From Intrasporangium_A sp039812505 (lineage in GTDB: Bacteria > Actinomycetota > Actinomycetes > Actinomycetales > Dermatophilaceae), in contig NZ_JBDIAQ010000043.1 of the NCBI RefSeq assembly GCF_039812505.1, positions 1-25,361 on the forward strand: DNA of 25,361 bases. The letters run 5' to 3'. This document shows, piece after piece, positions 15,928-21,852 of this stretch (position 1 is its first letter; each line of letters opens with the position of its first letter). The position numbers and the translations under genes were made by a program. The notes beneath the pieces were generated by a model. The model ran no database searches. It was not told the DNA's origin and saw nothing but the letters and a program-made list of their open reading frames with translations.

Positions 15928-16446
15928 TCAGTCCTCGATGCTGACGGAGTTGATGACCACGTCCTGGACCGGCTTGTCGTTGGCGCCGGTCTTGACCTTG
16001 CCGATCTCGTCGACGACCTTGCGGGACGCCTCGTCGGTGACCTCGCCGAAGATCGTGTGCTTGCCCTGCAGCCACGTGGTGGCCGCGGTCGTGATGAAGA
16101 ACTGCGAGCCGTTGGTGCCCTTGCCCATCCGCTTGCCGGCATTCGCCATCGCCAGGACGTAGGGCTTGGTGAAGTCCTTGTCCGGGTGGATCTCGTCGTC
16201 GAAGGTGTAGCCCGGGCCGCCGAAGCCCTGTCCGACCGGGCAGCCACCCTGGATCATGAAGTTCGGGATGATCCGGTGGAAGGTCAGGCCGTCGTAGAAC
16301 GGGGTCGGGTTGGTGCGGCCGGCCTCGTCCTTGTACTCCTTCTCGCCCTTGGCCAGGCCGACGAAGTTCTCGACGGTCTTGGGGGCGTGGTTGGGGAACA
16401 GCTCGATGACGATGTCGCCGTGGTTGGTGTGCAGGGTTGCCTTCAT
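15928..16446 (-). CDS. ppiA: Cyclophilin-type peptidyl-prolyl isomerase
   Basis: A 172-residue single-domain cyclophilin, catalysing cis-trans isomerisation of prolyl bonds in the cytoplasm. Active-site segments are present: FHRIIPNFMIQGG (with the catalytic arginine), NGSQFFITT and WLQGKHTIFGEV. No signal peptide is seen. The ATG at 16444-16446 follows an AAGGA site; a longer frame to 16527 runs through repeat DNA and is not used. It is the counterpart of M. tuberculosis ppiA (Rv0009), which also lies close to alaT and crgA. The rhomboid gene follows 6 bp after its stop. Confidence 0.95.
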   Translation of the reverse strand: MKATLHTNHGDIVIELFPNHAPKTVENFVGLAKGEKEYKDEAGRTNPTPFYDGLTFHRIIPNFMIQGGCPVGQGFGGPGYTFDDEIHPDKDFTKPYVLAMANAGKRMGKGTNGSQFFITTAATTWLQGKHTIFGEVTDEASRKVVDEIGKVKTGANDKPVQDVVINSVSIED

Positions 16447-16464
16447 GCGCCAATCCTTACACGA

Positions 16465-16542
16465 CCCACGGGGGCTCACGGCCGCAGACGGCCTGCGCCC
16501 CCGTGCACCCCCGACCAGCCCACCCACGGGGGCTCACGGCCG
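16465..16542. repeat. Direct 20-bp repeat with hairpin upstream of ppiA
   Basis: The sequence CCCACGGGGGCTCACGGCCG occurs twice, at 16465-16484 and 16523-16542 (58 bp apart). In addition CACGGGGGC (16468-16476) and GCCCCCGTG (16497-16505) form a perfect 9-bp stem. The region lies between two divergent genes, so it is not an ordinary terminator. It may be a small repeat element or a regulatory region. Confidence 0.7.
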
Positions 16543-16684
16543 TGGCTGAGCGAGACGCCAGGTGCGGGTGGGCACGCGAGCCCGGTGAGCGGCATACGGA
16601 CGGCTGCCGGGGACTGCACATCGGGGGCGCGACGTTCTAGGGTCGGAGCATTCGGGACTTACCACGCCGAGGAGGCGCACGACC

Positions 16685-17152
16685 ATGTCATTCCTGGACA
16701 AGCTGAAGCACAAGGCCGAGGAGCTCGAGCACCAGGCCAAGCAGAAGGCCGACGAGCTGGAGCTGCAGGACAAGGCCACCCACCTGGCGGAGCAGGCCAA
16801 GGACGCCGCGCAGTCGGCGAAGGAGAAGGTGGGCGAGCTCGCGCACGACAACCGCGAGAAGATCGGCGAGTTCGTCGAGAAGGCCGGCCACGCGATCGAC
16901 GAGCGCACCGGCGGGAAGTACTCCGACAAGATCACCAAGGCCCAGGAGCAGGTGAGCCGAGGAGTCGACAAGATCGCCGAGGGCCGACCCGTCGAGGACG
17001 TGCCCGGGCCCGAGGCCCCCCCGGCCGCGCCCGCACCCGACGCGGCGACCGACGTCACCGGTGCTGTCGACACCGACGCGGGCGCCACCGACGCGGGCGA
17101 GGCGACCGGGCCCGCCGACGCACCGGGTGACGGACCCCGGCAGGACGGGTAA
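16685..17152 (+). CDS. MT0933-like antitoxin-family protein
   Basis: A 155-residue highly charged helical protein with no membrane segment. The segment KVGELAHDNREKIGEFVEKAGHAIDERTGGKYSDKITKAQEQV (given in parts: EKAGHAIDERTGGKY is the key block, about 64-78) matches the actinobacterial MT0933/Rv0909 antitoxin family. The C-terminal third is Ala/Pro/Asp-rich and probably disordered. Family members are annotated as antitoxins from Rv0909-Rv0910, whose toxin is an SRPBCC protein; no such toxin is next to it here, so a general stress or structural role is equally possible. ATG 16685 has AGGAGG at 16670-16675. TAGGGT at 16638-16643 may be its -10. The next gene follows 28 bp later. Confidence 0.82.
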   Translation: MSFLDKLKHKAEELEHQAKQKADELELQDKATHLAEQAKDAAQSAKEKVGELAHDNREKIGEFVEKAGHAIDERTGGKYSDKITKAQEQVSRGVDKIAEGRPVEDVPGPEAPPAAPAPDAATDVTGAVDTDAGATDAGEATGPADAPGDGPRQDG

Positions 17153-17180
17153 GGGGACCCGGAGAGACCGAGGAGGACCC

Positions 17181-18068
17181 ATGCCGGACAGCACCGTCAC
17201 CGAACTGGTGACCGATCAGGCCGCGGAGACCGGGGCAGTGCTCGTGGAGAGGCTGGACCACGCGCGCGAGCAGGCCGCGACCGCGACAGCATCCCTGCGG
17301 GACGCCGCGACCACGTTCCAGGAGGCGGCCGGGCCGGCGTTGCACGATGCCTCCAACCTGGCCCGGGAGAGGTTCGCGACCGCGCGGGACAAGGCGTCCC
17401 CTGCGGTGCACGACGCCGTGCACCGCGCCCGGCCGACGGTCGAGGCGGCCCAGACCGCGTTCGTCGAGAGCCTCCTGCCGAGGCTGGCGGCGGTGATCAC
17501 GTCGGCGGCGGCCGGCCTCTCCGAGGCGAAGGAAGGTGCCACCCCGTATGTCGACCAGGCGCGCGAGGCGGCCCACGTCGGGAACGAGCGCGCGCGGGAC
17601 GCGCTCAAGGTCCTGAAGGGTGAGGCGACCATCACCGAGACGCGACGCTCGTCGAAGCTCAAGTGGTTCATCGGGATCGGGGTGGTTGCGGGGGTGGTCG
17701 GCGGCCTGGTCGCGTTCCGCCGCAGCCAACGGGCTGACGACCCATGGGCGACCCCCCTGACCGACCCGGCGCCCGCCTCGCTCAAGGACCGCGCTGCCGA
17801 GAAGGTGGCCGATCTGACCGAGGCGAAGGACCACACGGGTGAGCTGGACGCGTCCGAGCCGGCGAATGCCACCGGGTCCGCGGAGACGAGCGAGGCTGCG
17901 GAGGCGGAGTCGGGTGCCACGTCGGGTACCGGGACCGAGGCTGCGACCACCGACGAGGCTGCGGCCCAGGAGGCGCCTGAAGCCACCGCCGACGAGGCTG
18001 CGGACGAGCTCGACGATGCTGCCGAGGGTGAGCGGGCCGACGTGGAGGAGCCGGGACGCGGGGTCTGA
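17181..18068 (+). CDS. Membrane-anchored helical protein with acidic tail (DUF5324/CwsA-like position)
   Basis: A 295-residue protein. Residues 1-155 are long amphipathic helices rich in Ala, Glu and Arg with repeated PxxxxA breaks, like an apolipoprotein or scaffold. One membrane helix (about 161-179) is followed by RRSQRADDPWATP. The remaining 100 residues are acidic and low in complexity (Ala/Glu/Asp/Thr). The basic-helix plus DDPWA pattern recalls the Streptomyces DUF5324 proteins found near the same locus, and the position next to ppiA recalls mycobacterial CwsA; homology is inferred from pattern only. ATG 17181 has AGGAGG 4 bp upstream. It is probably cotranscribed with the preceding gene and ends before a strong hairpin. 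Confidence 0.8.
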   Translation: MPDSTVTELVTDQAAETGAVLVERLDHAREQAATATASLRDAATTFQEAAGPALHDASNLARERFATARDKASPAVHDAVHRARPTVEAAQTAFVESLLPRLAAVITSAAAGLSEAKEGATPYVDQAREAAHVGNERARDALKVLKGEATITETRRSSKLKWFIGIGVVAGVVGGLVAFRRSQRADDPWATPLTDPAPASLKDRAAEKVADLTEAKDHTGELDASEPANATGSAETSEAAEAESGATSGTGTEAATTDEAAAQEAPEATADEAADELDDAAEGERADVEEPGRGV

Positions 18069-18211
18069 CGAGGTTCTGGGGCGGGGACCACGAAGGCTCC
18101 CGGGGTGGCGCCTTGCGTCCCGCCAGGGGTCGCCTCGTGAACCGAACGCCTCGTCGAGGAACGCATACGGCCCACCTCGTGGAGACCGCCGCCCAGGGAC
18201 GAGAGCAGAAC

Positions 18212-18246
18212 AGAGAGGCCCGGTCGCCGAGCGACCGGGCCTCTCT
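18212..18246 (+). terminator. Perfect 15-bp hairpin terminator
   Basis: AGAGAGGCCCGGTCG (18212-18226) pairs without mismatch with CGACCGGGCCTCTCT (18232-18246) around a 5-nt loop. It lies about 145 bp after the stop of the upstream operon. The T-run is weak (TCTCTACGCTT), as is usual in actinobacteria. Confidence 0.8.
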
Positions 18247-18331
18247 ACGCTTGAGCCGGCTCGCACAGACAGGGGGACAGCGCGAGCCAGCACAGGCCTA
18301 TAACTGCTCAGACAGACTGTTCAGGTATGCA

Positions 18332-18368
18332 GAAGGGCTGGGCGCGGTTCGTGCGGGCCCAACCCTTC
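18332..18368. terminator. Second hairpin, 11 of 12 pairs
   Basis: GAAGGGCTGGGC (18332-18343) and GCCCAACCCTTC (18357-18368) pair with one mismatch around a 13-nt loop. It may terminate the minus-strand YbaK-type gene (stop at 18512, about 145 bp away), or end a short transcript starting after TATAAC at 18299-18304. Confidence 0.5.
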
Positions 18369-18511
18369 GCTGTCTCCGAGTGTAGCCACTCGCAGGCAAC
18401 TTGGGAATCTTGCGACGCCATCCTCGGCGCGTCGTACGGTCCACGCTATACCCGCGATCGCGGCAGGGCCACAGTGGCGGCCGGACAGATTCTGGACGTG
18501 GCCTCGGCTGC

Positions 18512-18997
18512 TCAGGCGACCTCCAGCTCTCGGGCTGCGGTCAGGCGCACGAGCTCGTCGTAGTTCGTGCTGAAGACTGCGGCCGGGTGCCCGGCCGCCG
18601 CCCATACGACGGGGTGACGACGCAGCCACGGGTCGATGTAGGTCGGCACCGGTGCCGGATGCGCGATCGGAGACACGCCACCGATGACCTGGCCGGTGTG
18701 CTCACGCACGAACTCGGGGTTGGCTCGCCGTAGGCGCTGGACGCCGAGCTCGGCCGCGACCTTCCCGGTGTCGACGCGGTGCGCCCCCGAGGTGAGGATC
18801 AGGACCGGCGCGCCGTCGGCGTCGAACAGCAGGCTGTTGGCAATGGCACCGACCTCACACCCGAGTGCCTGCGCGGCCAGGGCAGCCGTGTGGACCGAGT
18901 CGGGCAGCACGACGACCTTCCCGGTCGCACCCAGCCGGTCCATCTCTTCCCGGAACCGGCTGATGGACGCATGTTCGGTGTTCCCTGCCTCGCTCAT
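18512..18997 (-). CDS. ybaK: YbaK/EbsC-type aminoacyl-tRNA deacylase
   Basis: A 161-residue protein of the YbaK/ProX superfamily, which hydrolyses wrongly charged tRNAs (classically Cys-tRNA(Pro)). The conserved run is GAIANSLLFDADGAPVLIL (50-68), SGAHRVD and GGVSPIAHP. The lysine that family enzymes such as E. coli YbaK have in IAKSL is asparagine here (IANSL), as in a common actinobacterial subfamily, so the substrate is uncertain. The start is ATG at 18995-18997. No ribosome site is visible, but GATACT (19004-19009, minus strand) ends six bp before the ATG, the position of a -10 for a leaderless mRNA. It is the last host gene before the tRNA-Ala scar. Confidence 0.88.
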   Translation of the reverse strand: MSEAGNTEHASISRFREEMDRLGATGKVVVLPDSVHTAALAAQALGCEVGAIANSLLFDADGAPVLILTSGAHRVDTGKVAAELGVQRLRRANPEFVREHTGQVIGGVSPIAHPAPVPTYIDPWLRRHPVVWAAAGHPAAVFSTNYDELVRLTAARELEVA

Positions 18998-19375
18998 GGC
19001 CCGAGTATCGCTGATGAGATCGTGCGGTCCGGGTGCAGCCCAGACGAACTGATCGCAGGGGACGTCAGGAGCCGAGGTGCTGTGTTGCTCTGCCGGGCCC
19101 GGTATGAGCGCGCTGATCCGACCTTGGAGCACGCATGGATGCGGCCGGCATCGAGGTCGAGCGCTACACCCCGGAACGCACCTGAGCCGCGTGTTGCTCC
19201 GCTTCGTCCCGGGCGGTGATTGGAGCCTCGCGTGTGCCGTCGACTCCCACAATCGGACCACGGCGGGATAGTCCGCAGGCCCGAGGCGTAACAACCTCCC
19301 ACGCTCGGCCCGCGGCCCGATAGTCGGTCCGGGGTCGACGCAGTCGGGCATGGGGACCTTCCGATAAGCGAAGAA
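18998..19375. other. Intergenic, no intact gene
   Basis: This stretch lies between the YbaK-type gene and the terminator of the tRNA-Ala fragment. Open frames exist on both strands but none has a start with a ribosome site or a recognisable domain. A short minus-strand segment (19247-19291) resembles the beginning of a GNAT acetyltransferase, which is too little to call. Confidence 0.6.
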
Positions 19376-19395
19376 CCCTTCCCGGACCGGAAGGG
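19376..19395 (-). terminator. Terminator of tRNA-Ala
   Basis: CCCTTCC (19376-19382) and GGAAGGG (19389-19395) form a 7-bp stem. On the minus strand it is followed by TTCTTCGCTT. It lies 12 bp beyond the CCA of the tRNA-Ala fragment and on the same strand, so it is the original downstream terminator of alaT. Confidence 0.75.
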
Positions 19396-19407
19396 CCCAC
19401 TGGCCTG

Positions 19408-19450
19408 TGGTGGAGCCAAGGGGAGTCGAACCCCTAACCCCTGCTTGCAA
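19408..19450 (-). tRNA. alaT: 3' fragment of tRNA-Ala(TGC); probable att site of an integrated element
   Basis: On the minus strand the sequence reads from the anticodon loop to the 3' end: TTGCAA (anticodon TGC), GCAGG (3' arm of the anticodon stem), a short variable loop, the T arm AGGGG-TTCGACT-CCCCT with a perfect stem, and the acceptor strand TGGCTCC-A-CCA. Position 70 is T, which in alanine tRNAs makes the G3-U70 identity pair, and the discriminator is A. Upstream of TTGCAA (above 19450) the sequence no longer matches a tRNA: the 5' anticodon-stem strand CCTGC, D arm and 5' acceptor strand are missing. Phages and integrative elements commonly use this 3' half as attachment site, leaving such a fragment at one end and a whole gene at the other. 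Confidence 0.85.
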
Positions 19451-19533
19451 TTCGGCGCGAGGCCGTCGGCATGCCGCATCCAAGCACGTGACGAGCCATC
19501 GGAGATCGCCTGCCGCCACGCGTTGGCGATGTG

Positions 19534-19558
19534 GTTGCAGTACTCCGTTGCAGTACTC
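19534..19558. repeat. Tandem 12-bp repeat near the element end
   Basis: GTTGCAGTACTC occurs at 19534-19545 and again at 19547-19558 (13-bp period). It lies about 85 bp inside the presumed element from the tRNA scar, where integrase arm-binding repeats are often found. No integrase gene is visible at this end, so the role is open. The rest of 19451-19728 has no convincing gene. Confidence 0.6.
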
Positions 19559-19728
19559 GCTCGGTATCCACAACCCCTTGTCGCGGCTCAGCCCTGCCCA
19601 CAGCTCGATGGATGAGTGCTGCGCAGACCGTGTGATCGGCCGGAGATTGACCTCATGACGCGACTTCACAAACCGGGTGACCAACGCCACCGCCACGGTG
19701 CCGGGACTCCCTCTCGTACCGTTGGTTC

Positions 19729-20136
19729 ATGGCTGAAGGCTGGGTCTCGACCAAGGCGGGCGCCCACCTGGCTGGTCGTCGCAAGGAGAACACCACACCC
19801 GAGGTGCTACTCAGGAAGGCAGTGCACGCCGCCGGGGGACGGTTTCGCCTGCACCGACAGCTGGCCAAGGGGTGCACGCCCGACTTCGTACTCCCAGGGC
19901 GGCGCCTTGCCGTGTTTGTGGATGGGTGCTTCTGGCACGGTTGCCCTCGCCATGGTCGCAAGACGCCATGGGCCGGCCCCAATGCCGAGCTTTGGGCTGA
20001 TAAGATGCGCCGAAACAGTGAGCGTGACGAAAGATCGTCGATGCTGGCGGAACAACTGGGCTGGCGTGTCGTGCGGGTCTGGGAGTGTGAGGTGCGCGAC
20101 GACCCCGCAGAAGTCGTCGGCCGTCTGCTGCAGTGA
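19729..20136 (+). CDS. vsr: Very-short-patch repair endonuclease (Vsr)
   Basis: A 135-residue nuclease that nicks next to T:G mismatches created when 5-methylcytosine deaminates. Family features are all present: TPEVLLRKAV (23-32), TPDFVLPGRRLAVFVDGCFWHGCP (50-73) with the catalytic aspartate D52 and metal/zinc ligands around C67-C72, N-x-x-x-W-x-x-K (85-92), RNSERD (95-100), and GWRVVRVWECE (111-121). The ATG at 19729 has no ribosome site; TACCGT at 19717-19722 ends six bp before it, so the mRNA may be leaderless. The methyltransferase gene downstream on the same strand explains its presence: Vsr protects the host from mutations at methylated sites. In Z1-type systems Vsr-like proteins have also been proposed as the cutting subunit. 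Confidence 0.95.
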   Translation: MAEGWVSTKAGAHLAGRRKENTTPEVLLRKAVHAAGGRFRLHRQLAKGCTPDFVLPGRRLAVFVDGCFWHGCPRHGRKTPWAGPNAELWADKMRRNSERDERSSMLAEQLGWRVVRVWECEVRDDPAEVVGRLLQ

Positions 20137-20308
20137 TGGCAGGGCGGAAGTAGGCGAGTGTCCCCACCTGGTGATGGAGTTAGCACAGTCACGCCAACCG
20201 CCACACTGCGCACATTGGGTCGGCCCTCTGGAATGCGCTCTGCCGAAGGAACGGTCCACGCTATGAACGACCTTCTGCCGCTTGACTTTTCAGCGGCGGC
20301 GCGCCAGC

Positions 20309-20336
20309 TTGACATAGCTGAATCCTCAGCTAGGCT
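20309..20336 (+). promoter_or_regulatory. Methyltransferase promoter with inverted-repeat operator
   Basis: TTGACA (20309-20314) and TAGGCT (20331-20336) are spaced by 16 bp and form the best sigma-70-type promoter in the window. The -10 ends seven bp before ATG 20344, so transcription could start at the A of the ATG. The spacer is occupied by a perfect inverted repeat, TAGCTGA-ATCC-TCAGCTA (20315-20332), overlapping the -10. That is the place for a repressor, a C-type controller protein, or the methyltransferase itself. Confidence 0.65.
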
Positions 20337-20343
20337 TTGTGGC

Positions 20344-21762
20344 ATGTCGCCTCGGTCTGTATCCTTTGAGTACGTGGATCTCTTCGCTGGCATTGGTGGG
20401 TTCCACGCCATGCTGGACCACGCGGGTGGGCGCTGCGTTTACGTCTCCGAGATCGACCGAGAGGCCCGCGAGACGTACGTCCGCAACTGGGTCGAGCCCT
20501 TGCCGAAGGCGCTGAGGCCGATCATCAACACAGACATAACCTTGGCCACTCCGGCTGAGGGAGCGGTGGACGTGCCAGCCCATGATGTGCTCGCTGCCGG
20601 CTTTCCCTGTCAGCCATTCTCCAAGTCCGGGTTTCAAAGGGGAATGGACGAGGCTCGGGGCACGCTGTTCTGGAACATCGCCAGAGTCCTCGAGGAGTTA
20701 AGGCCCGCGGTCGTCCTCCTCGAAAACGTCCGAAATATCGCGGGTCCTCGGCACAGGTACGAGTGGAACGAAGTCATCATCAAGACGCTGCGCCAACTCG
20801 GGTACAGAGTCTCCTCGACACCCTCCGTCTTCTCGCCGCACTTCTTGCCACCATCGATGGGCGGGACCCCTCAAGTGCGGGACCGGATCTTCATCCCTGG
20901 AACGTACGTGGGCCCGGAGCGAGCACAAGCGGAAACCGATGTCCCACCCGCCGTCGTCAGAGGTCCCGTCGACGGCTGGAACGTTCACGACTGGGACGTC
21001 GACTGGGTGCTCGATGACGACGCCGACATCCCCGGCATCGAGAGGTACCGCCTGAGTACCGACGAGGCTGAGTGGATAAATGTCTGGGATGACCTTGTCC
21101 AGCGGATGTGGTCTGCCCGCGGCTATCGTCTGCCTGGCTTCCCACTCTGGGCCAACGCCTGGGTGCCAGAACGAGCTCTCGACCCGATCGAGCTGGACCT
21201 GCTGCCCAGGTGGAAGGCCGACTTCCTCGTCAAGAACGCGAGGTTCTTCGACGACCACCGCGATGTCATCAAGGCGTGGCGCAAGGCCAACCCGTCGTTC
21301 GCGAACTTCCCGGCGTCCCGGCGCAAGCTTGAATGGCAAGCCCAGGACATGGCGTCTCTGTGGGACACGGTCATGCACTTCCGACCATCCGGCATTCGTG
21401 CGAAGGCGCCGACTTACCTGCCGGCCCTTGTCGCAATCACGCAAACATCGATCGTTGGAAGTAGACGTCGTCGCCTCACACCCCACGAAGCAGCCCGCCT
21501 CCAAGGCCTCCATCGGTCGTTCTCTTTCGACGGGCAGCGAGACCAGGCTTCTTATAGGCAAGTGGGGAACGGCGTATCGGTCGGCGCGGCCTGGCACGTC
21601 TTCCGAGCCCATATCGAGCAGAACTCGAACGACCTGCCCGAGCGGTTGGTCCGCTCTGTCTTGGATGCACCCGCCAACCCCACAGGTGATGCCTTGGCGC
21701 CGGAGGCGCATCTCGCAGATCGCCAGATCCGCGCGCAGGGTGGCCACACGCTGGCTGGATAG
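20344..21762 (+). CDS. DNA (cytosine-5) methyltransferase
   Basis: A 472-residue C5-methyltransferase using S-adenosylmethionine. Motifs in order: I, VDLFAGIGG (11-19); IV, GFPCQPF with catalytic C89; VI, ENV (127-129); VIII, QVRDR (177-181); a long target-recognition region (about 190-370); IX, LTPHEAARLQG (from about 378); X, VGNGVSV (from 407). The segment DLLPRWKADFLVKNARFF in the recognition region is characteristic of a restriction-associated subgroup, from memory. The target cannot be deduced. I chose ATG 20344 because a strong promoter ends seven bp before it and motif I follows at the usual distance. An in-frame ATG at 20263 (27 more residues, GAAGGA 12 bp upstream) is the alternative. 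Codon use is less GC-biased than in the core. The gene pairs with vsr. Confidence 0.95.
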   Translation: MSPRSVSFEYVDLFAGIGGFHAMLDHAGGRCVYVSEIDREARETYVRNWVEPLPKALRPIINTDITLATPAEGAVDVPAHDVLAAGFPCQPFSKSGFQRGMDEARGTLFWNIARVLEELRPAVVLLENVRNIAGPRHRYEWNEVIIKTLRQLGYRVSSTPSVFSPHFLPPSMGGTPQVRDRIFIPGTYVGPERAQAETDVPPAVVRGPVDGWNVHDWDVDWVLDDDADIPGIERYRLSTDEAEWINVWDDLVQRMWSARGYRLPGFPLWANAWVPERALDPIELDLLPRWKADFLVKNARFFDDHRDVIKAWRKANPSFANFPASRRKLEWQAQDMASLWDTVMHFRPSGIRAKAPTYLPALVAITQTSIVGSRRRRLTPHEAARLQGLHRSFSFDGQRDQASYRQVGNGVSVGAAWHVFRAHIEQNSNDLPERLVRSVLDAPANPTGDALAPEAHLADRQIRAQGGHTLAG

Positions 21763-21824
21763 CAGTGTTGGCCGCGCCAGGCGTTTCGGACGAAAGCCCC
21801 ACACCGGGTCGAGCTAGATTGATA

Positions 21825-21839
21825 CAGTCGCCCTGACTG
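21825..21839. promoter_or_regulatory. Inverted repeat upstream of the Z1 gene
   Basis: CAGTC (21825-21829) and GACTG (21835-21839) form a perfect 5-bp inverted repeat with a 5-nt centre. It directly follows TTGATA (21819-21824), a possible -35. No good -10 follows. The layout is similar to the methyltransferase promoter but the repeat is short and could be chance. Confidence 0.3.
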
Positions 21840-21852
21840 CAACGGTACGGGG

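Larger units (their letters stand above)
18069..18511. other. Intergenic region with two hairpins, no gene seen
   Basis: Between the acidic-tail membrane protein and the stop of the YbaK-type gene no reading frame looks coding. The stretch holds the 15-bp hairpin at 18212-18246, a TATAAC hexamer at 18299-18304, and a second hairpin at 18332-18368. The remainder shows nothing I can name. Confidence 0.7.

Noticed and set aside
19243..19294. GNAT-like segment (LGPADYPAVVRLWES) on the minus strand in frame with the YbaK-type gene
   Set aside because: Only about 17 residues resemble an acetyltransferase N-terminus. There is no start, no acetyl-CoA motif and no continuation, so it may be chance or a tiny relic.
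19408..19450. Complete tRNA gene at the Ala-like sequence
   Set aside because: The 5' acceptor strand, D arm and 5' anticodon-stem strand are absent above 19450, so only a 3' half is present.
18998..19696. Upstream extension of the YbaK-type protein to 394 residues
   Set aside because: The extension reads through the tRNA-Ala fragment and its terminator, and the family begins at the internal ATG 18995-18997.
20158..20343. Longer N-terminus for the methyltransferase (starts at 20158, 20233 or 20263)
   Set aside because: The strong promoter at 20309-20336 would lie inside the gene, and C5-methyltransferases normally begin close before motif I. ATG 20263 stays a possible alternative.
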